Below, in pieces: positions 18,094 to 25,070 of a stretch of DNA of 64,000 bases (positions are counted from its first letter, which is position 1; each line of letters opens with the position of its first letter). A program made the position numbers and the translations under genes. This DNA comes from Microcella humidisoli (GTDB lineage: Bacteria > Actinomycetota > Actinomycetes > Actinomycetales > Microbacteriaceae), in contig NZ_CP101497.1 in the NCBI RefSeq assembly GCF_024362325.1, positions 2,046,001-2,110,000 on the forward strand, in the 5' to 3' direction. Under the pieces are notes generated by a model. It was given only the letters and a program-made list of their open reading frames with translations, was not told the origin of the DNA and searched no databases.

Positions 18094-19470
18094 ATGGTCT
18101 CTCCTGCGCTCGACCGCCGCGTGCTCATCGTCGCCATCCTCGCGGCCTTCGTCGCCTTCCTCGACGGATCGATCGTCACGGTCGCCCTGCCCGCGATCTC
18201 CGCCGAGCTCGGGGGTGGCCTGCCGGTGCAGCAGTGGGTCGTGGATGCGTATCTCATCACCCTCGGAGCCCTCATCCTGCTCGCCGGCTCGCTCAGCGAC
18301 CTGCTCGGCCGCGTCGCCATCCTGCGCATCGGGCTCGTCGGCTTCGGTGTGACGTCGCTCGCCTGCGGGCTCGCGCCTACTGCCGAGCTGCTCATCGTCG
18401 CGCGCGCGGCTCAGGGGGTCGCGGGGGCGCTGCTCGTGCCGAGCTCGCTCGCGCTCATCATGGGCGCCCACCGGGGAGCGAGCCAGGCTCGCGCCATCGG
18501 GCTCTGGACGGCCTGGACCTCCGCTGCCTTCATCGTCGGCCCGCTTCTGGGCGGCGTGCTCACCGATCTCGCGAGCTGGCGATGGGTGTTCGTCATCAAC
18601 GTCGTGCCCATCGCCCTGACGCTCGTGCTCATGGCGCGCATGCGCAACGAGCCGGCCGCCGTGCGCACCCCCATCGACATCGCGGGCGCCGTGCTCGGGG
18701 CGCTCGGCCTCGGCGGCCTGGTCTTCGCCCTCATCGAGCAGGCCAACTACGGCTGGGCATCGCCGGTCGTCTGGGGACCGCTCGCGGTGGGCATCCTGTG
18801 CCTCATCGCCTTCATCGTGCGCCAGGCGACCGCGCAGCACCCCATGATGCCGCTCTCGCTGTTCCGCAACCGCAACTTCGCGGTCGGCAACCTCGCGACC
18901 GTCGCCGTCTACGCCGCGCTCTCGGTCTCGGGCCTCGTCATCGTCGTCTACCTGCAGCAGGTCGCGGGTCTCAGCGCCACCGTGTCGGGGCTCGTCATGC
19001 TGCCGCTGACGATCATGCTCATCGTGCTTTCCGCGCGCTTCGGCGCGCTCGCCGGCCGCATCGGCCCGCGCTGGTTCATGGCGGGCGGCCCCGCGCTCGC
19101 CGCGGTCGGCTTCCTGCTGCTGCGGGCCATCGAGACGCCCTTCGACTTCGTCTCGCAAGCGCTGCTGGGCGTGCTGCTCTACGGGCTCGGCGTCGCCATC
19201 ACCGTCGCCCCGCTCACCTCGGCGATTCTCGGGGCCATCGAGCCCGAGCGCTCGGGCATCGCCTCGGCCGTCAACAACGCCGTGGCGCGCATCGCCGGGC
19301 TCATCGCGATCGCCCTGCTCGGTGCCGTCATCGGCACGACGGTCGACGACGCGTGGCTCGACGCCGGACTGCTGCTGTGCGCGGGGCTCATGCTCGTGGG
19401 TGCGGTGGTGTCGGCGATCGGCATCCAGAACCCTGCCCGTGAGCCCGCCGCGGCGACCGAAGCCGGCTAG
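18094..19470 (+). CDS. MFS transporter, DHA2 (14-helix drug:H+ antiporter) family
   Basis: This 458-residue protein has the N-terminal FLDGSIVTVALPAIS signature, the WVVDAYLITLGALILLAGSLSDLLGR stretch (motif A) and GPLLGG (motif C), as in EmrB/QacA-type exporters. About 14 membrane helices are expected. Substrates may be drugs, dyes or other toxic compounds. The ATG at 18094 is preferred over a TTG at 18082. The gene is divergent from the rhodanese lipoprotein across a CsoR/CstR-like palindrome. Its stop overlaps the converging UbiA-like gene within one CTAG. Confidence 0.88.
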   Translation: MVSPALDRRVLIVAILAAFVAFLDGSIVTVALPAISAELGGGLPVQQWVVDAYLITLGALILLAGSLSDLLGRVAILRIGLVGFGVTSLACGLAPTAELLIVARAAQGVAGALLVPSSLALIMGAHRGASQARAIGLWTAWTSAAFIVGPLLGGVLTDLASWRWVFVINVVPIALTLVLMARMRNEPAAVRTPIDIAGAVLGALGLGGLVFALIEQANYGWASPVVWGPLAVGILCLIAFIVRQATAQHPMMPLSLFRNRNFAVGNLATVAVYAALSVSGLVIVVYLQQVAGLSATVSGLVMLPLTIMLIVLSARFGALAGRIGPRWFMAGGPALAAVGFLLLRAIETPFDFVSQALLGVLLYGLGVAITVAPLTSAILGAIEPERSGIASAVNNAVARIAGLIAIALLGAVIGTTVDDAWLDAGLLLCAGLMLVGAVVSAIGIQNPAREPAAATEAG

Positions 19471-20297
19471 GCGACGAGCGCGCCTGCCGCTCCGGCGAGG
19501 GTGAGCACCGCGGCGAGAGCCGCGAGCATGATGATGCGAAATAGCGCGCGCGAGCCGGGGGAGCGGGCGAGCACGACGAGTCCGGCGACGAGCAGCAGCA
19601 CGGTGGCGGCCGCGCCCACAGCGGTCACGGGCGTCGCCGCGCCCGGTCCCAGCACGCCGAGCACGCCCGCCGCCGCGAGCGCCGCGAGCGCGACGGCTCC
19701 CGCGGCGCGCGCACCGAGCCGGTGCGGCAGAGCGCGGATGCCGTGCCGCTCATCGGCCTCGAGATCGGGCAGCACGTTCGCGAAGTGCGCGGCGAGGCCG
19801 AGCATCCCGCCCATCGCGATCGCCCACCATGCCGCGGGCCGGGGCTCCTCGCGCGCGAGCGTCACGAGCATCGGCAGGAGCGCGAACGCCACGACATAGC
19901 AGGCGGTCGCGAGCACGGTGCGCTTGAGGCCCGCGTTGTAGGCCCAGCCCGAGCCGAGCGCCACGAGATGCACGAGCACGAGCCAGAGGCCGAAGGCGAG
20001 CGAGACGAGCACTGCCGCGGCTGCCGCCGAGAGGGCGAGCGTCATGAGCGTGCGCGCCGACACCTCGCCGCGCACGACGGGCTTGTCGGCGCGGGCGGCA
20101 TCGCGGTCGCGCGCGGCGTCGATCGCATCGTTCGACCAGCCGATCGAGAGCTGGTTCGCGAGCATCATGGCGCCGAGCAGCGCGATGCGCCCCGGTCCGA
20201 GGCCGCTCACCGCGGCCAGCAGCACCGTCACGAGCGTCACGAGCACGGTCGGCCCGGCGTGCGCCGCGCTCACAATCGCCCGCACCCCTGCCGTCAT
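19467..20297 (-). CDS. UbiA-superfamily prenyltransferase
   Basis: This 276-residue membrane protein has about eight helices. The first Asp-rich motif is NDAIDAARD (about 56-64), followed by DKPVVRGEVS. The second is NVLPDLEADERHGIRALPHRLG (about 165-185). These bind the prenyl diphosphate through Mg2+. Family members prenylate quinone precursors, haem, chlorophyll or carotenoids (lycopene elongase); nothing nearby tells which. TACGAT lies 6 nt before ATG 20297, which supports this start over the ATG at 20321. The 3' end overlaps the converging MFS gene by 4 nt. Confidence 0.82.
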   Translation of the reverse strand: MTAGVRAIVSAAHAGPTVLVTLVTVLLAAVSGLGPGRIALLGAMMLANQLSIGWSNDAIDAARDRDAARADKPVVRGEVSARTLMTLALSAAAAAVLVSLAFGLWLVLVHLVALGSGWAYNAGLKRTVLATACYVVAFALLPMLVTLAREEPRPAAWWAIAMGGMLGLAAHFANVLPDLEADERHGIRALPHRLGARAAGAVALAALAAAGVLGVLGPGAATPVTAVGAAATVLLLVAGLVVLARSPGSRALFRIIMLAALAAVLTLAGAAGALVA

Positions 20298-20344
20298 GCG
20301 CCCATCGTAGGCGGGCGCCATGGGCGCGCGGATACCATCTACTC

Positions 20345-21601
20345 ATGCGACGACGCGGCCCCACCCGACTCGGGCGCGCGGCGGCGCTCGCCCTCGCGGC
20401 CGTCATCGTCGTCACCGGATGCACGGCCGAGCCCCCGCCGCCTGAGCCGCAGCCTGGCCGCCTGGTCGGCGCCCCGGCGCCGCTCGACGTCACCGAGGTC
20501 TACCTGCAGCAGCGCATCGCGGCGATGACGCTGCGCGAGAAGCTCGCCGCGCTCGTCATGGTGCACGTGCCGGGCACCGATGCCGCGCGCATCCGCTCGG
20601 TGCTCGACCGCTACGGCTTCGGCGGCGTCATCATCATGGGCGACAACGTCGGCGGGCCCGCGCGCACCGTCGCCGGGCTCACGGGGGCCCTCAGCAGCGA
20701 GGCCGGGCTGCCCGTGCTCACCGCGATCGACCAGGAGGGCGGCATCGTGCGCCGCCTGCGGGAGGACGACGCCGCGGCCGCGCGCGAGCTGCGCGGGCTG
20801 CCCGCGTCGGCGGCCGAGCAGGCCTTCCGCACCCGCGCGGCGCTCGTCGCCGAGGCGGGGGTGCTCATCAACTTCGGGATCGTGGCCGACGTCACGCCCG
20901 ACAGCTCGTCGTTCATCCGCAGCCGCACGCTCGGCGAGTCGCCCTCCGCGGCCGCCGAGCGCGTCGCGGCCGCGGTGCGGGGTGAGCTCGGCACGGTGCT
21001 CTCGACGCTCAAGCACTTCCCCGGGCACGGTGCGAGCCCCGATGACTCGCACATCAGCATCCCGCGATCGTCGATCGGCATGCGCGCCTGGCGCGCCACC
21101 CATGCGGTGCCGTTCCGCGCGGGCATCGAGGCGGGCGCGCCGCTCGTCATGATGGGGCACCTGCAGTTCGACCGCATCAGCCCCCTGCCGGCATCGCTCT
21201 CGCCCACGTGGGTCACGATCCTGCGCCAGCAGCTCGGCTTCGACGGCGTCATCGTCACCGACGACCTGCTCATGCTGCAGCGCTCGGGCCTGCCCGAGTA
21301 CGAGAACCCGCTGCGCAACGCGATCCGCGCGCTCGCGGCGGGCAACGACATCGTGCTCTTCGTGCTGCCGGCCGACCCCGGGAGCGTCGGCGTCGATCTC
21401 ACCGGCCTGCTCGATGCGCTCGAGCGCGCGGTCGGCGACGGCCGCCTCGTCGAAGCGCGCATCGACGCCTCGCTGCATCGCGTGCTGAGCCTGCGGCGAG
21501 CGGCAAGCGGCCTCGTCGAGCCGTACGTCGACTGCGGGCCGAAATGCTGGGGAGAGTCGCCCCGGTCGCTCGCGCTCGCGGACGTGCCGCCGACCGGCTA
21601 G
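20345..21601 (+). CDS. glycoside hydrolase family 3 lipoprotein (NagZ-like beta-N-acetylhexosaminidase)
   Basis: This 418-residue precursor has a lipoprotein signal ending VVTGC (Cys26). GH3 features appear in order: AALVMVHVPG, GGVIIMGDN, AIDQEGGIVRRL, TLKHFPGHGASPDDSH (the flexible loop with the proposed Asp/His acid-base pair of NagZ enzymes) and VTDDLLM with the catalytic nucleophile Asp. As an anchored, extracellular enzyme it probably trims N-acetylglucosamine from cell-wall fragments. TACCAT lies 6 nt before the ATG (leaderless). The stop shares a CTAG with the converging small membrane gene. Confidence 0.87.
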   Translation: MRRRGPTRLGRAAALALAAVIVVTGCTAEPPPPEPQPGRLVGAPAPLDVTEVYLQQRIAAMTLREKLAALVMVHVPGTDAARIRSVLDRYGFGGVIIMGDNVGGPARTVAGLTGALSSEAGLPVLTAIDQEGGIVRRLREDDAAAARELRGLPASAAEQAFRTRAALVAEAGVLINFGIVADVTPDSSSFIRSRTLGESPSAAAERVAAAVRGELGTVLSTLKHFPGHGASPDDSHISIPRSSIGMRAWRATHAVPFRAGIEAGAPLVMMGHLQFDRISPLPASLSPTWVTILRQQLGFDGVIVTDDLLMLQRSGLPEYENPLRNAIRALAAGNDIVLFVLPADPGSVGVDLTGLLDALERAVGDGRLVEARIDASLHRVLSLRRAASGLVEPYVDCGPKCWGESPRSLALADVPPTG

Positions 21602-21849
21602 AGGGTGGGCAGCTCGACGTCGGTGACGCGCTCGGGCAGCTGGTTGATCGTGACGCCGCGCGGTACGATGTCGGCCGTCGCCGGATCGATTGTCGCGACC
21701 GTGGCCGTGATGGCGCCGAGCACGACGGCGAGGGTGCCGAGGCCGGTGACGATGGCGGTCAGCGGCGTGAGTCGCCGGTGACGCTCGAGGCTGATGACGA
21801 TGGCGCCCACCAGCATCAGGGTTGCTGCAGTGATCACAAGCGCGATCAT
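21598..21849 (-). CDS. small two-helix membrane protein
   Basis: This 83-residue protein has two membrane helices (about 3-20 and 30-55) separated by a basic loop (ERHRRL), then a C-terminal segment (about 56-83) with Pro, Asp and Val. No family was recognised. The ATG at 21849 is the natural start because the upstream frame has no hydrophobic or conserved features. A possible promoter on the minus strand (TTGCCA, 18 nt, TACCCT with the -10 at 21949-21944) would give a leader of about 90 nt. Confidence 0.55.
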   Translation of the reverse strand: MIALVITAATLMLVGAIVISLERHRRLTPLTAIVTGLGTLAVVLGAITATVATIDPATADIVPRGVTINQLPERVTDVELPTL

Positions 21850-22016
21850 GATTCTCACCGTTCCCGTCGGGTATCGAGGAACGCGGATCCGCGGGTAACG
21901 GACCGTATTCGGGTGTCGGTCCCTGGGGGAGGGGCCTGGGTCAAGGGTACGCCTGTCGTGACGCGGCTGGCAACCGCCGCACCGGGTGTCACGACCCCCC
22001 AACGGAGGGGTGCGCA

Positions 22017-22033
22017 GGGGCCGAAGGTCCCGA
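22017..22033. promoter_or_regulatory. DosR/DevR-like box, copy A
   Basis: Read on the minus strand this is TCGGGACCTTCGGCCCC, close to the 20-bp GGGACT...AGTCCC dormancy-regulator box of mycobacteria and its streptomycete form. The core GGACCTTCGGCCC recurs at 33265-33277 and 49839-49851. It lies between the small membrane gene (minus) and the phosphotransferase (plus); the target is unclear. An 8-bp inverted repeat (22028-22035 with 22053-22060) adjoins it. The rest of 21850-22128 holds no gene. Confidence 0.5.
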
Positions 22034-22128
22034 TCGCAAAGCACTGCGCCGTGATCGGGAACGCGGCGAGCGGGGCGACGCGCCGCCCCACAGCGCCCGC
22101 ATCCAGCGTGACCGGACAGAATGGTCTC

Positions 22129-23361
22129 GTGCCTGAATCGAGCGATCGTCTTCTCCATCGCGACGTGCTCGATGCCGTCGCGGCGTCGCTCGACTCCGCG
22201 CTCGTCGAGGCGCACGCGCTGCAGGTCGAGCCCACGGGCAACGGCTTCACGCACGGCTACCGCGTCACGTTGCGCGATGCGGCGGGCTCGACCGCCGACC
22301 ACACGGTCTTCGTCGAGACCTCACCGCCCGAGGCGACGCGCCCCGGCGTGCTGGCTCTCAGCAACCCGACGACGGGCGAGCGGGTCGACGTGTGGGTGTA
22401 CCCGGCCGACCCCGCGCTGCCCGCGCTGCGCACGGCCGTCTACGCCGAAGCCGCGGGCGTCGTGCTCGCGCGACTCGGGCTGCCGGTCGACAACCTGCGG
22501 GTGAGCCTCGCGGCCTACCGGCCGGGCAAGCGCGCCGTCGTGCGTGTCGACACGGCGAGCACCGCGTACTTCCTGAAGGTCGTGCGGCCCCCCGCGGCCG
22601 AACCGCTTCAGGCTCGGCACACGCTGTGGCGCGAGGCCGGTATCCCCGTGCCCGCCGTGCTCGGCTGGAGCGAGGAGGGGCTCGTCGCGCTCGAGGCCCT
22701 CGACGGCTCCGAGCTCATCGCCGTGCTCGACCGCATCCCCGCACCGGATGCGCTGCTCGACGAGATCGAGGCGGTCGTCAGCGCGATCGCGCGCGTGCCC
22801 TCCACGTCCACCGCCCGTGCCTCGCTCGTGCGGCGCGTGGACTGGTACGAGGAGCGACTCATCGAGCAGCTGCCGGCGCACGACGGCCTCATCGAGCGCA
22901 CGGCCCGCACGATCACGCAGCGGTTCCGCGCCGGAGGGACGCCGCCCCCCTCGCGCACCGTGCACGGCGACCTGCACCTGGCTCAGCTGCTCGTCGATCC
23001 GGCGGCGCCGACGCGCGTGACGGGCGTGCTCGATATCGACACCTCGGGCTGGGGCGATCCGGCCGACGATGCCGCCGCGCTGTACGCCCACCTCATCGCC
23101 ACCGTCGTGCACGACGGCGGCAGCCGGGCCACTGTGCGCGCACGCCGTTCGTCGGTGCTCGCCGACGGCTGGCGGCGACGCTGGTTCCGCTCGGCTGAGA
23201 CGGGCTTCGTCGACCGGGCGCACGCGATCGCCGCGACCCAGCTTCTCGGCCATGCGCTCTCGCGCTCGGCGGCCGGCTCGGCGGGCGCGACCGAGCTCAT
23301 CGAACGCGCACATCGCGTGGTCAATGCGGATGAGAGGCCTCTCACCACCTCCTCCTGGTGA
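22129..23361 (+). CDS. aminoglycoside-phosphotransferase-fold protein (small-molecule kinase family)
   Basis: This 410-residue protein of the APH/choline kinase-like fold shows YFLKVV (ATP-site Lys), LVALEALDGSEL (hinge region), the Brenner-type catalytic loop VHGDLHLAQLL and the metal-binding DID of the DFG-equivalent. A Gln stands where the loop usually has Asn, a departure seen in some relatives. The N-terminal 100 residues are an extra lobe, somewhat like maltokinase caps. The substrate is unknown. GTG 22129 is preferred because CAGAAT ends 6 nt before it (leaderless); GTG 22108 is an alternative. Confidence 0.75.
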   Translation: MPESSDRLLHRDVLDAVAASLDSALVEAHALQVEPTGNGFTHGYRVTLRDAAGSTADHTVFVETSPPEATRPGVLALSNPTTGERVDVWVYPADPALPALRTAVYAEAAGVVLARLGLPVDNLRVSLAAYRPGKRAVVRVDTASTAYFLKVVRPPAAEPLQARHTLWREAGIPVPAVLGWSEEGLVALEALDGSELIAVLDRIPAPDALLDEIEAVVSAIARVPSTSTARASLVRRVDWYEERLIEQLPAHDGLIERTARTITQRFRAGGTPPPSRTVHGDLHLAQLLVDPAAPTRVTGVLDIDTSGWGDPADDAAALYAHLIATVVHDGGSRATVRARRSSVLADGWRRRWFRSAETGFVDRAHAIAATQLLGHALSRSAAGSAGATELIERAHRVVNADERPLTTSSW

Positions 23362-23366
23362 TCTCA
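23331..23366 (+). promoter_or_regulatory. TGAGA-N4-TCTCA operator plus spaced TCTCA, site 1
   Basis: TGAGAGGCCTCTCA (23331-23344) is a perfect palindrome, and a third TCTCA (23362-23366) begins 22 nt after the second half-site. The same arrangement occurs at 23890-23925. It lies 64-99 nt upstream of the first secreted repeat-protein gene, overlapping the end of the phosphotransferase gene. I propose it as the binding site of the response regulator at 24.4-25.1 kb. Confidence 0.6.
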
Positions 23367-23429
23367 TGCCCGCGGGCGAGAGTTGCCTCATCAACAGCGA
23401 GCCGCACGGCCCGCAGAGGGAGGACCATC

Positions 23430-23852
23430 ATGGACACCAAGAACTGGATCGCCGTCGGAGCGGCCTCGGCCCTGAGCCTGGGCGTCATCGCCGGAGGCGC
23501 CGCGAGCGTCGCCAACGCGATGCCCCTCATCGAGAACGCCACGGGCCTCTCGGTTCCCGGCATCTCGACGACCGACGACGACGGCACGACTTCGGGCGAC
23601 CTCGACTTCCGTGTCGAGAGCGACAGCATCGTGTCGCCCGCCTCGACGACGTCGCCCCCGTCGCCGGCCTCGACGAACTCGCCGGTCTCGCCGGCCTCGG
23701 TCGACAGCCCGGCCTCGCCCGTGAGCCCCGCCTCGGTCGACACCCCGCCGAGCCCGGCGAGCCCGGCCTCGCCCGCGAGCCCGGCCAGCCCCGCGTCGCC
23801 CGCGAGCCCGGCCTCGGTCAACTCGCCCGCGAGCGTCGACTCGGTTGACTGA
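23430..23852 (+). CDS. small secreted Ser-Pro-Ala repeat protein (paralogue 1)
   Basis: The 140-residue precursor has a signal peptide (about 1-31, ending SVANA) followed by MPLIENATG and an acidic segment (DDDGTTSGDLDFRVESD). From about residue 70 it is made of repeated SPAS/SPASP tetra- and pentapeptides ending SVDSVD. The repeat tract is a GC-rich minisatellite at the DNA level. A GGGAGGACC ribosome-binding site precedes the ATG. The protein is paralogous to the next gene in signal peptide, the ANAMPL junction and the repeat. It probably forms an extended secreted or wall-associated chain, and a role in envelope stress is inferred from the adjacent two-component system. Confidence 0.7.
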   Translation: MDTKNWIAVGAASALSLGVIAGGAASVANAMPLIENATGLSVPGISTTDDDGTTSGDLDFRVESDSIVSPASTTSPPSPASTNSPVSPASVDSPASPVSPASVDTPPSPASPASPASPASPASPASPASVNSPASVDSVD

Positions 23853-23875
23853 TCGATCGGCACGCTGATCGTCGT

Positions 23876-23921
23876 CCGGCGGCCCCCGATGAGAGTTCTC
23901 TCATCGGGGGCCGCCGGTTTT
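23876..23921 (+). terminator. strong intrinsic terminator that contains operator site 2
   Basis: A perfect 20-nt inverted repeat (23876-23895 with 23898-23917) is followed by TTTT. It lies 24 nt after the first repeat-protein gene. The tip of the stem is the TGAGA-N4-TCTCA palindrome, so the same DNA can be a terminator of one gene and an operator for the next. Confidence 0.85.
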
Positions 23922-23925
23922 CTCA
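23890..23925 (+). promoter_or_regulatory. TGAGA-N4-TCTCA operator plus spaced TCTCA, site 2
   Basis: TGAGAGTTCTCTCA (23890-23903) with a further TCTCA at 23921-23925, again 22 nt after the previous TCTCA. The layout is identical to site 1, located 62-97 nt before the second repeat-protein gene. The 22-nt spacing (two helical turns) suits a dimeric OmpR-type regulator. Confidence 0.6.
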
Positions 23926-23986
23926 TGCGCGGCCGCGAGAATCGCAGCAGCGCCCCCGCACCGACACCCGACGAGGAGGGATGAAC

Positions 23987-24355
23987 ATGGCCGCGACCCC
24001 GCACTGGATCACCATCTCCGCCGCCACCGCCCTCGGCGTGGGCATGCTCGCGACGAGCGCGATCGGCGTCGCGAACGCGATGCCCCTCGTCGACACCTCG
24101 ACGAGCGCTGAGGTGCCCCCGATCTCGACCGCGCCCCTCGACGGCAAGGGAACCATCGGTGGCGGCGACGTCACCTTCCCCGTGCCGACGAGTTCGCCCG
24201 CGCCCGCGTCGACCGGCGGGCCCGCGTCGTCGCCGACGGTCGAGCGGGCGCCGGCCCCCGCACCGCAGCCCGTCGCACCGCGACCCGCGGCGACCTCCGA
24301 CACCTCCGCCGCCTCTCCGGCGAGCCCCGCGAGCCCCGCGAGCATCGACAACTGA
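23987..24355 (+). CDS. small secreted Ser-Pro-Ala repeat protein (paralogue 2)
   Basis: The 122-residue precursor has a signal peptide (about 1-29, ending GVANA) followed by MPLVDTSTS, matching paralogue 1 at the cleavage junction. The middle is Pro/Thr/Ser-rich (SSPAPASTGGPASSP, APAPAPQPVAPRP), and the end carries a short SPASPASPAS repeat before IDN. ATG 23987 has AGGAGGG six bases upstream; the ATG at 23981 is too close to it. The gene converges on the response-regulator operon. No enzymatic motif is present. Length variation of the repeat between strains would be expected. Confidence 0.7.
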   Translation: MAATPHWITISAATALGVGMLATSAIGVANAMPLVDTSTSAEVPPISTAPLDGKGTIGGGDVTFPVPTSSPAPASTGGPASSPTVERAPAPAPQPVAPRPAATSDTSAASPASPASPASIDN

Positions 24356-24407
24356 CGCCGTGTGACGGCCGTCTGATGACGGCCGGCCCTCGTCCGGGCC
24401 TGACGCC

Positions 24408-25070
24408 TCAGACGAGCCGGTATCCCATGCCGCGCACCGTCTCGATGTGCTCGGCGCCGATCTTGCCGCGCAGGTAGCGCACGTACACGTCGACGACGTT
24501 CGACCCCGGATCGAAGTCGAACCCCCACACGCGGCTCAGCAGCTGCTCGCGCGAGAGCACCTGCTCGGGGTGCCGCAGAAACTGCTCGGCGAGCGCGAAC
24601 TCGCGTGCCGAGAGATCCATCGCGCGGTCGCCGACGGAGACGCGGCGGGTCTTGAGGTCGAGGGCCACGTCGCCGTGCCGCAGCACCGTCTCGACAGCCG
24701 CTTGCTGGCCCGATTCGCGCAGGCGCAGCCGGATGCGGGCCACGAGCTCGTCGAACTTGAAGGGCTTCGGCAGGTAGTCGTTGGCGCCTCCGTCGAGGCC
24801 CGCGACGGTGTCGTCGACGCTCGTGCGCGCCGTGAGCATGATGACCGGCACGGTCTCGCCGCGCGCGCGTAGGCGCGAGAGCACCTCGAACCCGTCGATG
24901 CCGGGCAGGCCCACGTCGAGCAGTACGAGGTCGAACGAGCCCGTCGCGAGGTAGTCGAGCGCGTCGAGCCCGTTGTCGACGACGGTCGGCGTGTAGCCCG
25001 CGGCCGCGAGCCCCTTCTCGACGAAGGAGGAGATGCGCTTCTCGTCCTCGACGATCAGGATGCTGCTCAT
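24408..25070 (-). CDS. OmpR/PhoP-family response regulator
   Basis: The 220-residue protein has a receiver domain with acidic pocket E8-D9, phosphoacceptor Asp52 (LVLLDVGLPG), Thr80 and Lys102. A winged-helix DNA-binding domain follows, with LSAREFALAEQFLRHPEQVLSREQL and VVDVYVRYLRGKIG plus the terminal TVRGMGYRL. It overlaps the kinase gene by 4 nt, forming a typical two-component operon. The matching palindromes before the kinase and before both secreted repeat proteins suggest autoregulation and control of those genes. The signal sensed is unknown; envelope stress is a reasonable guess. Confidence 0.93.
   Translation of the reverse strand: MSSILIVEDEKRISSFVEKGLAAAGYTPTVVDNGLDALDYLATGSFDLVLLDVGLPGIDGFEVLSRLRARGETVPVIMLTARTSVDDTVAGLDGGANDYLPKPFKFDELVARIRLRLRESGQQAAVETVLRHGDVALDLKTRRVSVGDRAMDLSAREFALAEQFLRHPEQVLSREQLLSRVWGFDFDPGSNVVDVYVRYLRGKIGAEHIETVRGMGYRLV

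Noticed and set aside
19467..20297. UbiA-like gene as a carotenoid (lycopene elongase) gene serving the rhodopsin
   Set aside because: No other carotenoid or retinal gene is nearby and the rhodopsin lies 41 kb away; family membership alone does not give the substrate.
23640..23830. Ser-Pro-Ala repeat DNA as a CRISPR-like array
   Set aside because: Repeats are contiguous, in frame and have no spacers; it is a coding minisatellite.
23342..24004. Minus-strand frame with LAGLAGEAGLAG-type repeats
   Set aside because: It is the antisense reading of the Ser-Pro-Ala repeat gene; no start signals and no independent features.
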